Of a DNA stretch of 64,000 nucleotides, positions 26,660 through 34,736 are shown piece by piece; position 1 is the stretch's first letter, and each line of letters begins with the position of its first letter. Both the position numbers and the translations under genes were made by a program. The DNA is from Flavobacterium hydrocarbonoxydans. Lineage in GTDB: Bacteria; Bacteroidota; Bacteroidia; Flavobacteriales; Flavobacteriaceae. The stretch spans positions 1 through 64,000 of the forward strand of contig NZ_WSTB01000014.1 of the NCBI RefSeq assembly GCF_009789235.1. The letters run 5' to 3'. The notes below the pieces were generated by a model. That model did no database searches. It saw nothing but the letters and a program-made list of their open reading frames with translations, and was not told the origin of the DNA.

Positions 26660-27793
26660 GTGAACAAGAAAACCCTTTGGAAAATACATGCTTGGATTGG
26701 TCTTTATACAGGAGCTATGATACTACTATTCAGTATCACTGGCTCCTGCATTGTTTTTAGAAAAGAACTTGACGCCATACTCAATCCAGAATTATACAAA
26801 GTATCACAATCCAAAAAAGAAATAGTTTCACTGGATGAGATTTCAAAAAAAGTGCTTTCAAAATATCCTGGATATTATTTGCATCATTTTAAATTTAATG
26901 AAGAAGACAAAGCATTCGAAGTAAAAATTAAACCCGAAACAAAATCTTCAAAAAATAAAAAAAAAGATTTAGATTTTTTCATTGACCCTAATAATGGCGA
27001 TATAAACGGCTTTAGAAAACCAGAAACAGGATTGCTTTATTGGGTTGCTAAATTACACACCAATCTGTTAGGTGGAAAAATAGGAAGATATGTTGTTGGA
27101 GTATTCGGAATAGCATTATTACTAATGTTAGTGGGTGGATTACTAATTTATTCAAACTTCATGAAAAAAAAGCGTGTAACTCAAATACGCTGGGGTGAAG
27201 GAACAAGAAAAGTATCTGCAGACTGGCACAAACTTCTAGGACTTACAACAGTTCCTTTTAATCTTGTTTGGGCAATTACCGGAATTACTCTTGCCTTTTT
27301 GCCAAGTATCATCGAAGCTAGTATTGGAAAACCCAATGAAACTTTTGCTAAACCTAAAATCCTTGAAAATCCTATAGCAATAAATCCTTTTTCCTATGAC
27401 CAAATTGCTAATACAGTTGCCTTGAATTTTCGAAATGCAAAAATAAAAACAATACGCGAGGCTTATAAAGATAATCCGTTTATTGAAGTAAAACTTGATT
27501 ATGGCAGCCCTTTAATTAAAGACGATGCTGCAAAATTATATATTGACAAAGACAAAAAGCAAATCATCAGTCATTTTGACCCGAGAGTAGCTAGCTTAAG
27601 CACCAAATTATTCTATAGCCAAGACCCCTTGCATTATGGAACTTTTGGAGGACTTTGGTCAAAAATTATATATTCTATTTTTGGTCTATCGTCTGGAATT
27701 TTATGTATCACTGGATTTGTAATTTACCTAAAAAGAAATCAGTCCAAGAAAAAAATCAACTCCTCGAAATGTCAAACACATTTACAATTATAA
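26660..27793 (+). CDS. PepSY-associated membrane protein
   Basis: 377 residues starting with GTG, 3 bp after the previous stop. It is a PepSY_TM protein: HAWIGLYTGAMILLFSITGS opens helix 1, LYWVAKLHTNLLGGKIGRYVVG leads into helix 2, SADWHKLLGLTTVPFNLVWAITG is helix 3, and a last helix lies at IIYSIFGLSSGILCITGFVIYL. The periplasmic loops contain the PepSY domain. Unlike the protein at 8347 it lacks the flavin domains, so an electron supply, if any, would have to come from another protein. It ends in a basic tail and is followed by a terminator. Confidence 0.85.
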   Translation: MNKKTLWKIHAWIGLYTGAMILLFSITGSCIVFRKELDAILNPELYKVSQSKKEIVSLDEISKKVLSKYPGYYLHHFKFNEEDKAFEVKIKPETKSSKNKKKDLDFFIDPNNGDINGFRKPETGLLYWVAKLHTNLLGGKIGRYVVGVFGIALLLMLVGGLLIYSNFMKKKRVTQIRWGEGTRKVSADWHKLLGLTTVPFNLVWAITGITLAFLPSIIEASIGKPNETFAKPKILENPIAINPFSYDQIANTVALNFRNAKIKTIREAYKDNPFIEVKLDYGSPLIKDDAAKLYIDKDKKQIISHFDPRVASLSTKLFYSQDPLHYGTFGGLWSKIIYSIFGLSSGILCITGFVIYLKRNQSKKKINSSKCQTHLQL

Positions 27794-27811
27794 AACTGCA
27801 ACTAACTGAAA

Positions 27812-27845
27812 AATCCCAATCCTGATTGATTTCAGCATTGGGATT
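27812..27845. terminator. Bidirectional terminator between PepSY gene and valS
   Basis: AATCCCAAT pairs with ATTGGGATT around a 16-nt loop; it lies between convergent genes and could serve both. Confidence 0.65.
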
Positions 27846-27869
27846 CTCTACATTAAAAAGAATGGACTC

Positions 27870-30506
27870 TTACTTCAATCCAGCCAAACTTTGCTCGATT
27901 GTTGCAATTTTTGCTAAAGCATCTGCTTCTTTTTGTCTTTCGTTAGCCAAAACTTTTTCTGGCGCTCCACCAACAAATTTCTCGTTTGATAATTTTGCCT
28001 GAACCGATTTTAAGAAACCTTGCGTATAAACCAACTCAGCTGTTAGTTTGGCGATTTCAGCTTCAACATCAATATTTCCTCCTGAAATCGGAATGAAATA
28101 TTCATTTGATTTTACACGGAAAGATAACGCTCCGTCAACCTTAGATGAAACATATTCAAAAGCTGAAATATTTCCTAATTTCGTTATTACAGCATCAAAA
28201 TAAGTAGAGAATTTTTCGCTGTTGATTGCTTTTAATTCAATACTGTCTTTCATAGCAATATTCTTTTCTTTACGAATCGTTCTGATTCCAGAAATCACTT
28301 CAATTGTATTATCAAAATCAGCGATTAAACTTGCATTGAATGGTTTTAAATCTGGCCAGGTTGAGACAATCAAAGCTTCTTCTGCCGTTCTATCAGCGAT
28401 TAAATGCCAAATTTCTTCAGTCAAGAAAGGCATAAACGGATGTAATAATTTCAAGTTGCTCTCTAACATTTCTATCGCTTTCGCGAAAGTTACGCTATCA
28501 ATTGGCTGCTGGTACGCCGGTTTGATCATCTCTAAAAACCAAGAGCAGAAATCGTCCCAAACCAATTTGTAAATCGCCATTAAAGAATCTGAAATTCTGT
28601 ATTTTTCAAAATTATCTTCGATATCCACCAAAGTTTGCTGCAATTTTGCTTCATACCATTCGATCGCTACTTTTGATGATTCTGGCTGTGGAATTGTTTC
28701 TGAAACTTCCCAGCCTTTAATCAGTTTGAAGGCATTCCAAATTTTGTTCGAAAATGCTTTTCCCTGATTACATAATTCTTCATCAAACATAATATCGTTT
28801 CCTGCAGAAGCACTCAAAAGCAATCCTACACGTACACCATCGGCTCCGAATTTATCGATTAAATCTAAAGGATCAGGAGAATTTCCTAATGATTTAGACA
28901 TTTTACGACGTTGTTTATCACGAACCAAACCCGTTAAATACACATTTGTAAATGGTTTTTCGCCCGCATATTCATAACCTGCAATAATCATTCTGGCCAC
29001 CCAGAAAAACAAAATATCCGGACCTGTTACCAGATCGTTTGTTGGATAATAATATTTGTAATCTGCACTTTCCGGATCCATTATTCCGCCAAAAACGGAC
29101 ATTGGCCAAAGCCATGATGAAAACCAGGTGTCTAAGGCATCAACATCTTGTTTTAAGTCTGAAGCTTGAAGTTGGGAGTTGGAAGTTTTTTCTTTCGCTA
29201 AAGCTAAAGCTTCTTCGATAGTTTCAGCCACTACAAAATCTTCTTTTCCGTCTCCATAATAATACGCTGGAATTTGTTGTCCCCACCACAATTGGCGTGA
29301 GATATTCCAATCGCGTATATTGTTTAACCAGTGTGCATAGGTATTTTCGAAACGTTTTGGGTGCAATTTAATATCTCCAGTTTCTAAAACCGATTTAATG
29401 GCTGGTTTTACCAATTCTTCCATTTTCAAAAACCATTGGTCTGATAATCTTGGTTCGATTACGGCTTTGGTTCTTTCTGATGTTCCAACTTTATTTAAGT
29501 GGATTTCAGTTTTTGCCAAAGCTCCAATTTCGTCCAGTTCTTTTGCAATTTCGGTACGAACCACAAAACGGTCTTTTCCTTGATAATGTAATCCGAAACT
29601 ATTTAGCGTCGCATCTTCATTAAAAATATCAACGATTTCAAGATTGTGCTTCTCTCCTAGCGTTTTGTCATTCATATCGTGCGCAGGAGTCACTTTTAGA
29701 CATCCCGTACCGAATTCTACATCTACATATTCATCTTCGATAATCGGAATAATTCTTCCGCAAATTGGAACAATAGCTTTCTTCCCTTTCAAATGCGTAA
29801 AACGCTCATCATTCGGGTTGATACAGATTGCAGTATCTCCAAAAATAGTTTCTGGACGCGTAGTTGCAATCGTCAGGAAATCTTCTGAACCTTCGATTTT
29901 ATATTTTAAGAAAAATAATTTTCCTTGTTGTTCTTCATAAATAACTTCTTCGTCAGAAAGTGTTGTTTTTGCTTCAGGATCCCAGTTTACCATTCGGTAA
30001 CCTCTATAAATTAATCCTTTATTATACAAATCTACAAACGAACGAATTACAGATGCCGACATGTCAGGATCCATTGTAAATTTGGTTCTTTCCCAATCGC
30101 AGGAAGCCCCTAATTTTTTAAGCTGGTCTAAGATTACCCCACCGTATTTGTCTGTCCATTCCCAGGCGTGTGCCAAGAATTCTTCGCGGGTCAAATCATT
30201 TTTGTTGATTCCTTCGGCTTTTAATTTGGCCACCACTTTTGCTTCAGTTGCAATAGAGGCGTGATCGGTTCCCGGAACCCAGCAGGCGTTGAAACCTTTT
30301 AGACGCGCACGACGAATCAGAACATCCTGAATAGTATTGTTTAACATGTGTCCCATGTGCAGTACTCCTGTCACGTTTGGTGGCGGGATTACAATAGTAT
30401 AAGGTGTTCTGTGATCTGGTTCCGAATGAAAATAATTATTTTTCATCCAGTAGTCATACCATTTATTCTCGATTGTTTTAGCGTCAAATTGTGCTGGAAT
30501 TGCCAT
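27870..30506 (-). CDS. valS: Valyl-tRNA synthetase
   Basis: 878 residues; charges tRNA-Val with valine in the cytoplasm. The class I signature HMGH is at residues 50-53 and KMSKS at 535-539. The editing domain lies between them (TTRPETIFGDTA; GTGCLKVTPAHD). An anticodon-binding domain and a C-terminal coiled-coil arm (about residues 810-878) follow. The last 85 codons are repeated, broken, at 22996-23250. If the cassette to its right on the map came in by recombination, this 3' end is the copy that came with it, so valS may be a mosaic gene. It has full length and no frame defect. Confidence 0.97.
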   Translation of the reverse strand: MAIPAQFDAKTIENKWYDYWMKNNYFHSEPDHRTPYTIVIPPPNVTGVLHMGHMLNNTIQDVLIRRARLKGFNACWVPGTDHASIATEAKVVAKLKAEGINKNDLTREEFLAHAWEWTDKYGGVILDQLKKLGASCDWERTKFTMDPDMSASVIRSFVDLYNKGLIYRGYRMVNWDPEAKTTLSDEEVIYEEQQGKLFFLKYKIEGSEDFLTIATTRPETIFGDTAICINPNDERFTHLKGKKAIVPICGRIIPIIEDEYVDVEFGTGCLKVTPAHDMNDKTLGEKHNLEIVDIFNEDATLNSFGLHYQGKDRFVVRTEIAKELDEIGALAKTEIHLNKVGTSERTKAVIEPRLSDQWFLKMEELVKPAIKSVLETGDIKLHPKRFENTYAHWLNNIRDWNISRQLWWGQQIPAYYYGDGKEDFVVAETIEEALALAKEKTSNSQLQASDLKQDVDALDTWFSSWLWPMSVFGGIMDPESADYKYYYPTNDLVTGPDILFFWVARMIIAGYEYAGEKPFTNVYLTGLVRDKQRRKMSKSLGNSPDPLDLIDKFGADGVRVGLLLSASAGNDIMFDEELCNQGKAFSNKIWNAFKLIKGWEVSETIPQPESSKVAIEWYEAKLQQTLVDIEDNFEKYRISDSLMAIYKLVWDDFCSWFLEMIKPAYQQPIDSVTFAKAIEMLESNLKLLHPFMPFLTEEIWHLIADRTAEEALIVSTWPDLKPFNASLIADFDNTIEVISGIRTIRKEKNIAMKDSIELKAINSEKFSTYFDAVITKLGNISAFEYVSSKVDGALSFRVKSNEYFIPISGGNIDVEAEIAKLTAELVYTQGFLKSVQAKLSNEKFVGGAPEKVLANERQKEADALAKIATIEQSLAGLK

Positions 30507-30711
30507 TTTATTATGAGTTCGTTATTTCGTTAAATGTATATTTTAAAATTGTTACTATACTAATAATAGTACCAAATTATACTTTGGTTTAATTTTTGTA
30601 TTTGTATCTACCGCAAAAGTAAATAATTAAGTACACTATAAAAAGCGAAATAATAATTTGTGTATTAATTAAAAGAAAGTATATTTACTTACAACTTAAA
30701 AACAATTTCAA

Positions 30712-31092
30712 ATGAAAAATGTTGCCACTTTTATTGTAATCATTATGTTTAGTGCATTGGGTTACGCTCAAAAAGGTCCAAAAATTGAATTTTCGGCTAA
30801 GGACAACACGGTAGATTATGGAAAAATTTCTAAAAGTGATAGCGGAGTCCGATCATTCGAATTTACCAATACTGGTGATTCTCCACTGCAAATTATTGCT
30901 GCTGAATCTACTATTAGTTCCATCGTTGTTACCAAACCAGCTGCTGCCATTATGCCTGGTAAAAAAGGAAAAATTGATGTAAAATACAATATGGCTACAG
31001 GGCCAATACGCAAAACAATCACTGTTGAAACTAACGCTTCTAACTATCCCGATGGTAGAGTTGCTCTTAAAATCAAAGGTGAAGTTTTATAA
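30712..31092 (+). CDS. DUF1573 secreted protein
   Basis: 126 residues with a signal peptide ending near GYAQK. The body follows the DUF1573 pattern, an immunoglobulin-like (ASH/MSP-type) beta domain: VDYGKISKSDSGVRSFEF, then GDSPLQIIAAESTISS and a basic segment before VETNASNYPDGRVALKIKGE. It is common in many copies in Bacteroidota; its role is structural and not defined. A strong terminator follows. Confidence 0.9.
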   Translation: MKNVATFIVIIMFSALGYAQKGPKIEFSAKDNTVDYGKISKSDSGVRSFEFTNTGDSPLQIIAAESTISSIVVTKPAAAIMPGKKGKIDVKYNMATGPIRKTITVETNASNYPDGRVALKIKGEVL

Positions 31093-31109
31093 AACAATCT
31101 AAAAACTAA

Positions 31110-31143
31110 AAAACCGCTTCGTAAATTTATGAAGCGGTTTTTT
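31110..31143. terminator. Bidirectional terminator
   Basis: AAAACCGCTTC pairs with GAAGCGGTTTT around a 10-nt loop with T tracts on both sides, between convergent genes. Confidence 0.9.
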
Positions 31144-31149
31144 TATGTT

Positions 31150-31626
31150 TTATTTACAGTCTGTTGCATCAAACTTAAATCTTACTTTATCATAATCGAT
31201 TGGTTTTCCTTTTTCGAAATAAGAAACGCCAAGAGAGGTTACAATTGACCCGTTACCAAAAATTAACTGATTATCTCTTTTTAAAAGTGCAATTGGATTT
31301 TTGTAAATTCTGTCTTTATTTGTTCCTTGTCTAAAAGTATAATCGGCAACCAAGGTATCTCCGTGAAATTCTCCTTTTACTTCTCCAATTTTTGGCGACT
31401 GAAACTCAATTTTCATGACCATATCACCCATTATTTTACCGTCTTTTAAAGTATTCAATTTCAATTCGACAGTGTCATTTTCGTAAATAGCTTTGTAACA
31501 TTCGGTTTTTACATATTTATCAGCTTCGGTTTTGGTGGCTGCTGCTCCATCAGGATTTTCATTTTTTTTACAGCTTTGAAAGCTAATGCAAGCCAGAAAC
31601 AAACAAGGGAGAAATAGATTTTTCAT
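31150..31626 (-). CDS. Small lipoprotein of unknown function
   Basis: 158 residues from the ATG complement at 31624-31626. A longer reading would begin at 31689 inside the preceding OmpA-family gene and has no signal peptide at its start. MKNLFLPCLFLACISFQSC is a signal peptide with lipobox at Cys19. The rest is a small beta-rich domain, with TECYKAIYENDTVELKLNTL and VKGEFHGDTLVADYTFRQG, whose family I do not recognise. It follows the OmpA-family gene on the same strand and may belong to that unit. Confidence 0.7.
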   Translation of the reverse strand: MKNLFLPCLFLACISFQSCKKNENPDGAAATKTEADKYVKTECYKAIYENDTVELKLNTLKDGKIMGDMVMKIEFQSPKIGEVKGEFHGDTLVADYTFRQGTNKDRIYKNPIALLKRDNQLIFGNGSIVTSLGVSYFEKGKPIDYDKVRFKFDATDCK

Positions 31627-31669
31627 AATTTGATTTTTGAAGTTTAAAAATTCATAGTAATGTATAAAG

Positions 31670-33775
31670 CTACAAATTCTTAATGACAAATTCGCTTCTT
31701 CTGTTCAATTCGTGTTCTTCTTCGCTACAGGAATCATCTGTTTTACATTTTATAATGGGCACATATTCGCCATACCCTTTTGCGACCACTCTTTTCGGAT
31801 CTATTCCGGATTCAATAATGAAATCTCTGGTCGAAGAAGCTCTTTTTTGAGATAAATCTTCGTTAAACTTATCATTTCCACGAGAATCCGTGTGCGAACC
31901 AATCTCAATGACCATTTCCGGATATTTGTTCATCAAAGCCACAACCCTGCCCAAAATTACTTTAGATTCTTTTCGGATATACCATAAATTATAATCAAAA
32001 TAAATCGGATCTGTTTTAATAATCAGACGGTCTTTGTCTTTTACCACATCTTTTTCCTTAGCCAGAATTTCTTCTACTTTTTCCTTTTTCCTGATTTCCC
32101 CTGCAACAATTTCATCTGCTTTTGCTTTCTTTTCGGCTTCTTTTAAAGCGATAAGAGCCAAAGCTTCTTTTTCTTTTTTCACTTCAGCATCACGTTGCTC
32201 TTCTAGCTTTATCGCTTCAAATGATTTCAATGCTAATGAGGCATCCACAATACCTTCTCTGGTTTTACCTGTTACGACAGACTTTGACTTAGTTGTGTAT
32301 TTTTCTTTGAAAGCCTCAACGGTATAAGAAGTTTCGCAGGCAACAGTAAAACTAAATTTACCGTCAGCTGCTGTACTAACTCTGTCAAGCTCTTTTTTAT
32401 CAGAATCCTGCAACATAACAAAGGCATCACCTAAAGGCAATCCGGTATCAATATCTGTAATGATTCCTGTTACGAACTGCTTGCAATCTTCAACAATTAA
32501 ATCTTTAATTTCTTTAAACTGATAAATATCATCGCTTCCTTTTCCGCCTTCTCTGTTGGAAGCAAAATATCCTTCTTTGGTATCAGAATCGATATTAAAC
32601 GAAAAATCATCCAAATTCGAATTTAAAGGCAGGCCAATATTCACCGGTTTACTGTATTCATTTCCTTTAATATCAGAAACAAAAACATCAAGCGAACCGT
32701 ATCCTAAATGTCCTTCCGAAGAAAAATAAAGTTTGCTGTCTTTTGAAACAAAAGGAAATTGTTCTCTTTTGTCCGTATTAATTGTAGGTCCTAAGTTTTT
32801 TGGCGTATCGAAAGCTCCTTTATTAATATTTACCGAATAAATATCGAAAGAACCTAAGCTTCCCGGCATATCCGAAGCAAAATACAAAACAGTTTCATCC
32901 GTACTCAAAGCTGGATGTTCTACCGAATAATCGGCACTATTAAAAGGAAGCGATGCTACATTTGTCCATTTGCCTTCAATAAATTCTGCTTTAAAAATCT
33001 GAAGGTTGGAAATTTTCTGGTCATTTTTTGACTTATGTCCGTTCTTAGAGTTATTTCTTGTAAAATAAATGGTTTTTCCGTCTTTAGTAAAAATAATATT
33101 CGATTCGTGCATGCCGGTTTTTAGTTCCGGAGCAAAATATTCCGGAACAGCCTCTGCTGAATTTATGTTTTTTATTGGCATTATAACCAAATTCAAATAG
33201 GTTTGATTATCCCACTTAAATTTTTTATCAAATAAACCCGGTTTTAGTTTTACTCCTGCGTAAATCAAATTTTCATGATGTTTTATGGCTCCAAATTCAG
33301 AATTTGGCGTATTGATTGCGAGATTTTTTATTTCGAATCGATTGCCAATTGCGGAAACATTTTCTAAAACTTTACTATCCTTTTCAAAACCGGCAAGATC
33401 CTCAGGATTTGTTGATTTTGAATAATATGTTTTTAAGGCTTCATTTGCATCTTCATTACTATTGCTCGCATTGAGTGTCTGTGCGTACCTGAAATAATAA
33501 TTCCGGTCTAAATCCTGACTGTATCTCGTCATCAGAAGTCGGTAATAGCGTTGTGCTTTTATTAAATCATTGGTATAATAATACGAATCTGCCAGGTTTT
33601 TGATGACTTCCTGCGATGGTTTTTCGTCGGCTAGTTTTTGGTATAAAAGAATCGCTTCGGTATAATAGGTTCTGTCAAAAAATCTTTTGGCTCGGGCCAA
33701 ATCATAATCCTGAGCCTGTATAAACTGTATTGAAAATACGAATATAATAACGAGTAGTTTTTTCATATTTTTCAT
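31670..33775 (-). CDS. OmpA-family envelope protein with PD40-type propeller
   Basis: 701 residues from the ATG at 33773-33775; a later ATG at 33766 is equally placed before the signal peptide (MKKLLVIIFVFSIQFIQAQ). Order: TPR-like repeats (residues 30-130), WD40-like PD40 beta-propeller blades (EHPALSTDETVLYFASDMPG; FPFVSKDSKLYFSSEGHLG), a carboxypeptidase-regulatory-like beta domain (GIITDIDTGLPLGDAFVML), a charged coiled coil, and a C-terminal OmpA peptidoglycan-binding domain (IEIGSHTDSRGNDKFN, then QKRASSTRDFIIESGIDPKRV). With PorP/SprF and the type B substrate it forms the gene trio typical of T9SS-linked gliding/adhesin loci. It overlaps or abuts the upstream gene stop at 33777. Confidence 0.92.
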   Translation of the reverse strand: MKNMKKLLVIIFVFSIQFIQAQDYDLARAKRFFDRTYYTEAILLYQKLADEKPSQEVIKNLADSYYYTNDLIKAQRYYRLLMTRYSQDLDRNYYFRYAQTLNASNSNEDANEALKTYYSKSTNPEDLAGFEKDSKVLENVSAIGNRFEIKNLAINTPNSEFGAIKHHENLIYAGVKLKPGLFDKKFKWDNQTYLNLVIMPIKNINSAEAVPEYFAPELKTGMHESNIIFTKDGKTIYFTRNNSKNGHKSKNDQKISNLQIFKAEFIEGKWTNVASLPFNSADYSVEHPALSTDETVLYFASDMPGSLGSFDIYSVNINKGAFDTPKNLGPTINTDKREQFPFVSKDSKLYFSSEGHLGYGSLDVFVSDIKGNEYSKPVNIGLPLNSNLDDFSFNIDSDTKEGYFASNREGGKGSDDIYQFKEIKDLIVEDCKQFVTGIITDIDTGLPLGDAFVMLQDSDKKELDRVSTAADGKFSFTVACETSYTVEAFKEKYTTKSKSVVTGKTREGIVDASLALKSFEAIKLEEQRDAEVKKEKEALALIALKEAEKKAKADEIVAGEIRKKEKVEEILAKEKDVVKDKDRLIIKTDPIYFDYNLWYIRKESKVILGRVVALMNKYPEMVIEIGSHTDSRGNDKFNEDLSQKRASSTRDFIIESGIDPKRVVAKGYGEYVPIIKCKTDDSCSEEEHELNRRSEFVIKNL

Positions 33776-33776
33776 T

Positions 33777-34706
33777 TTAAAAGAATCTTGGTGATTTATC
33801 ATATCCTTTTCCTAATAAATCTAAATTAAACAGCAACATAATTTCGTGAGTTCCAGAATTAAACTGTCCTAAGTTGGTTAGTGTATGATCATACGCATAA
33901 CCCACTCTGAAAGAAGGTGTGATATTGATATTCATCAAAGCACTTACGGCATCATTAATCCTGTATGCAGCGCCAAGTTCAAACTTTTCGTTGTACAAAA
34001 CATTCGCAGTCAAATCAACAGATACAGGAGTTCCTGCAACAAATTTTGACATAAAAGCAGGTTTCACCTTAAACTGATCGTTGATTTGAAAAACATATCC
34101 TGCGGTCAAAAAAGTATGAATTTCTTCAGAACCGTAAGCACTTATACCTTCTTTTTCTTCGATATGTTTTGTATTCAATAGATTCGGAATCGATAATCCT
34201 ACATAATAAGTATCGGTAAAATAATAAGCTCCTGCTCCAATATTGGGTTTGGTAACGTTTATATTTTCGGCGAAAGCCAAATCTGTTTCAGGGTCAGCAA
34301 ATCGAAATCCGTTGAAATTGGTTTGCAATGATGTAAATCCAGCTTTTAATCCTAATGAAAGTTTGTTTCTGCCGCTCAATTGCAAAACATAAGCAAAATC
34401 GGCATAGAAATTATTTTCTTTTTTAGCTCCGTCGCCAATATCATCGGAAATTAAGGAGAGTCCCACCTCAATCTTTTCACTCAAAGCCGTGTGACCAAAA
34501 AAGGTAAATGTTTTAGGTGAACCAACAGCTCCTACCCATTGCGTTCTGTATAAACCTCCTACATTCAGCATGGCAGCTGTTCCGGTAGCATAGGCTGGAT
34601 TTACGGCACTCATATTGTACATATAATGCGTAAATTCAGGATCCTGCTGCGCTGAAGCAGATGTTATATAAAAGAGAAAACTTATAAAAAGTATTATTTT
34701 TTTCAT
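33777..34706 (-). CDS. PorP/SprF family T9SS outer-membrane protein
   Basis: 309 residues; the start is the ATG at 34704-34706 rather than an upstream TTG. The signal peptide ends near SASAQQ, and the family hallmark DPEFTHYMYNMSAVNPAYA follows. A beta-barrel is predicted to the end. PorP/SprF proteins work with the type IX secretion system and are needed to export or attach specific type B substrates. The gene directly downstream on the map (34737) encodes such a substrate, 30 bp away and transcribed first, so the two form one operon with the OmpA-family gene. Confidence 0.93.
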   Translation of the reverse strand: MKKIILFISFLFYITSASAQQDPEFTHYMYNMSAVNPAYATGTAAMLNVGGLYRTQWVGAVGSPKTFTFFGHTALSEKIEVGLSLISDDIGDGAKKENNFYADFAYVLQLSGRNKLSLGLKAGFTSLQTNFNGFRFADPETDLAFAENINVTKPNIGAGAYYFTDTYYVGLSIPNLLNTKHIEEKEGISAYGSEEIHTFLTAGYVFQINDQFKVKPAFMSKFVAGTPVSVDLTANVLYNEKFELGAAYRINDAVSALMNINITPSFRVGYAYDHTLTNLGQFNSGTHEIMLLFNLDLLGKGYDKSPRFF

Positions 34707-34736
34707 TTGAATTTTATTAAATAATGTCAACCGGAA

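Noticed and set aside
32034..32327. Ser/Phe-rich frame antisense to the OmpA-family gene
   Set aside because: Reverse reading of the Lys/Glu-rich coiled coil.
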